Positions 63,690 through 64,000 of a stretch of 64,000 nucleotides of DNA are shown piece after piece. The stretch is taken from contig CM043942.1 of NCBI GenBank assembly GCA_014529385.2, forward strand, positions 49,486,274 to 49,550,273. Direction: 5' to 3'. The translations under genes and the position numbers were made by a program. The notes below the pieces were generated by a model. That model did not search any database and had not been told where the DNA came from. It saw only the letters and a list, made by a program, of their open reading frames with translations. Each line of letters starts with the position of its first letter. The stretch's first letter is position 1. The stretch is from Adiantum capillus-veneris (Eukaryota > Streptophyta > Polypodiopsida > Polypodiales > Pteridaceae).

Positions 63690-64000
63690 AAGAGTGATAT
63701 ATATAACACTCTTTTAGATAAAATGGGAAAATTCCACATCTTTGGGACTGATTTCAATGCCTAAGGATTCCTATTTCCCATTTGATTTGGGAAAATTTCA
63801 ATTATTTTGGGACTTGTCTTGAGGATTTGTGTTACATTAGACAAAGAGATAGATTCTCAAGAAAATGGTGGTGTTGAGAAACACCTTTTTTTTTTCATGT
63901 TGGTGTTAATTGATACTTTATAAAACATACATAGACACGGATAGCAAGAAAAACAATATATGAAAATGAAATGCTAGTCAATTTCTCCTATTAAGCTAGC
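63189..64000. other. No supported gene at the right end
   Basis: AT-rich sequence with a GA repeat at 63652-63685. A minus ORF (63425-63757) has a plausible-looking tail (LLTMEEIDEIRQRLMLDLL), but its front is microsatellite translation; I do not accept it as a gene. Confidence 0.4.

Overview
The window is a stack of plant LTR retrotransposons. No complete host gene, rRNA or tRNA gene was recognised. Every readable pol region is of Ty3/gypsy type: protease, reverse transcriptase (RT), RNase H, integrase. Plant signs are primer-binding sites matching initiator tRNA-Met (TGGTATCAGAGC) or resembling tRNA-Asp (TGGCRCC...CCGGGGA), a chromodomain integrase, and a Tat-type pol with a second, archaeal-type RNase H. 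I infer a large, repeat-rich land-plant genome. I cannot name the species; the mix of lineages would suit a gymnosperm, fern or lycophyte as well as an angiosperm.

Layout. Family A (chromovirus): copy A1 fills 1-6929 (gag, pol, chromodomain, LTR) and runs into a second, deleted internal copy (6930-8855). A1 sits in the minus-strand gag of element B (8856-15882; leader, tRNA-Asp-like PBS, LTR). B sits in the protease region of plus-strand element C (15883-24403, with a 3 kb LTR that is itself interrupted). C sits in integrase of an older A copy, A3 (24404-27199). The nest is therefore A3 > C > B > A1. A3 is also cut by minus-strand Tat-like element D (27200 to about 32590). Two related 1.3 kb terminal-inverted-repeat elements lie in the B leader (12190-13528) and the C LTR (21441-22766). 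A patchwork insertion of a MITE and two foreign pol fragments breaks C pol (19549-21282).

32600-36700 holds a long CT repeat and broken coding stretches that do not look like transposon genes, possibly host exon remnants. 36739-46753 holds two head-to-head pieces of family E: minus-strand gag with PBS and LTR (36739-42128), and plus-strand integrase followed by a retropepsin-like ORF (44128-46710). Between them are a TATA box, an 85 bp minisatellite, an unknown ORF and a minus-strand LINE fragment. The E LTR at 46754 is split by element F (47242-56129), the only complete element: 381 bp LTRs differing at two positions, a 5 bp target duplication CTCCG, gag, protease, pol, and a long extra coiled-coil ORF between integrase and the 3' LTR. 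After F come two E LTRs 12 bp apart, a 2.2 kb GC-rich insertion in the second primer site, an E leader and gag fragment, a C-lineage element G (60553-62714), and a short region of ATATCGACG repeats with long GT/GA tracts.

Most genes are broken. F and A1 are least damaged, but both carry stops or frameshifts and F has a changed integrase catalytic residue, so none looks clearly autonomous. The stop codons examined in C, D and E mostly fit C-to-T or G-to-A changes, as expected for long-methylated DNA.
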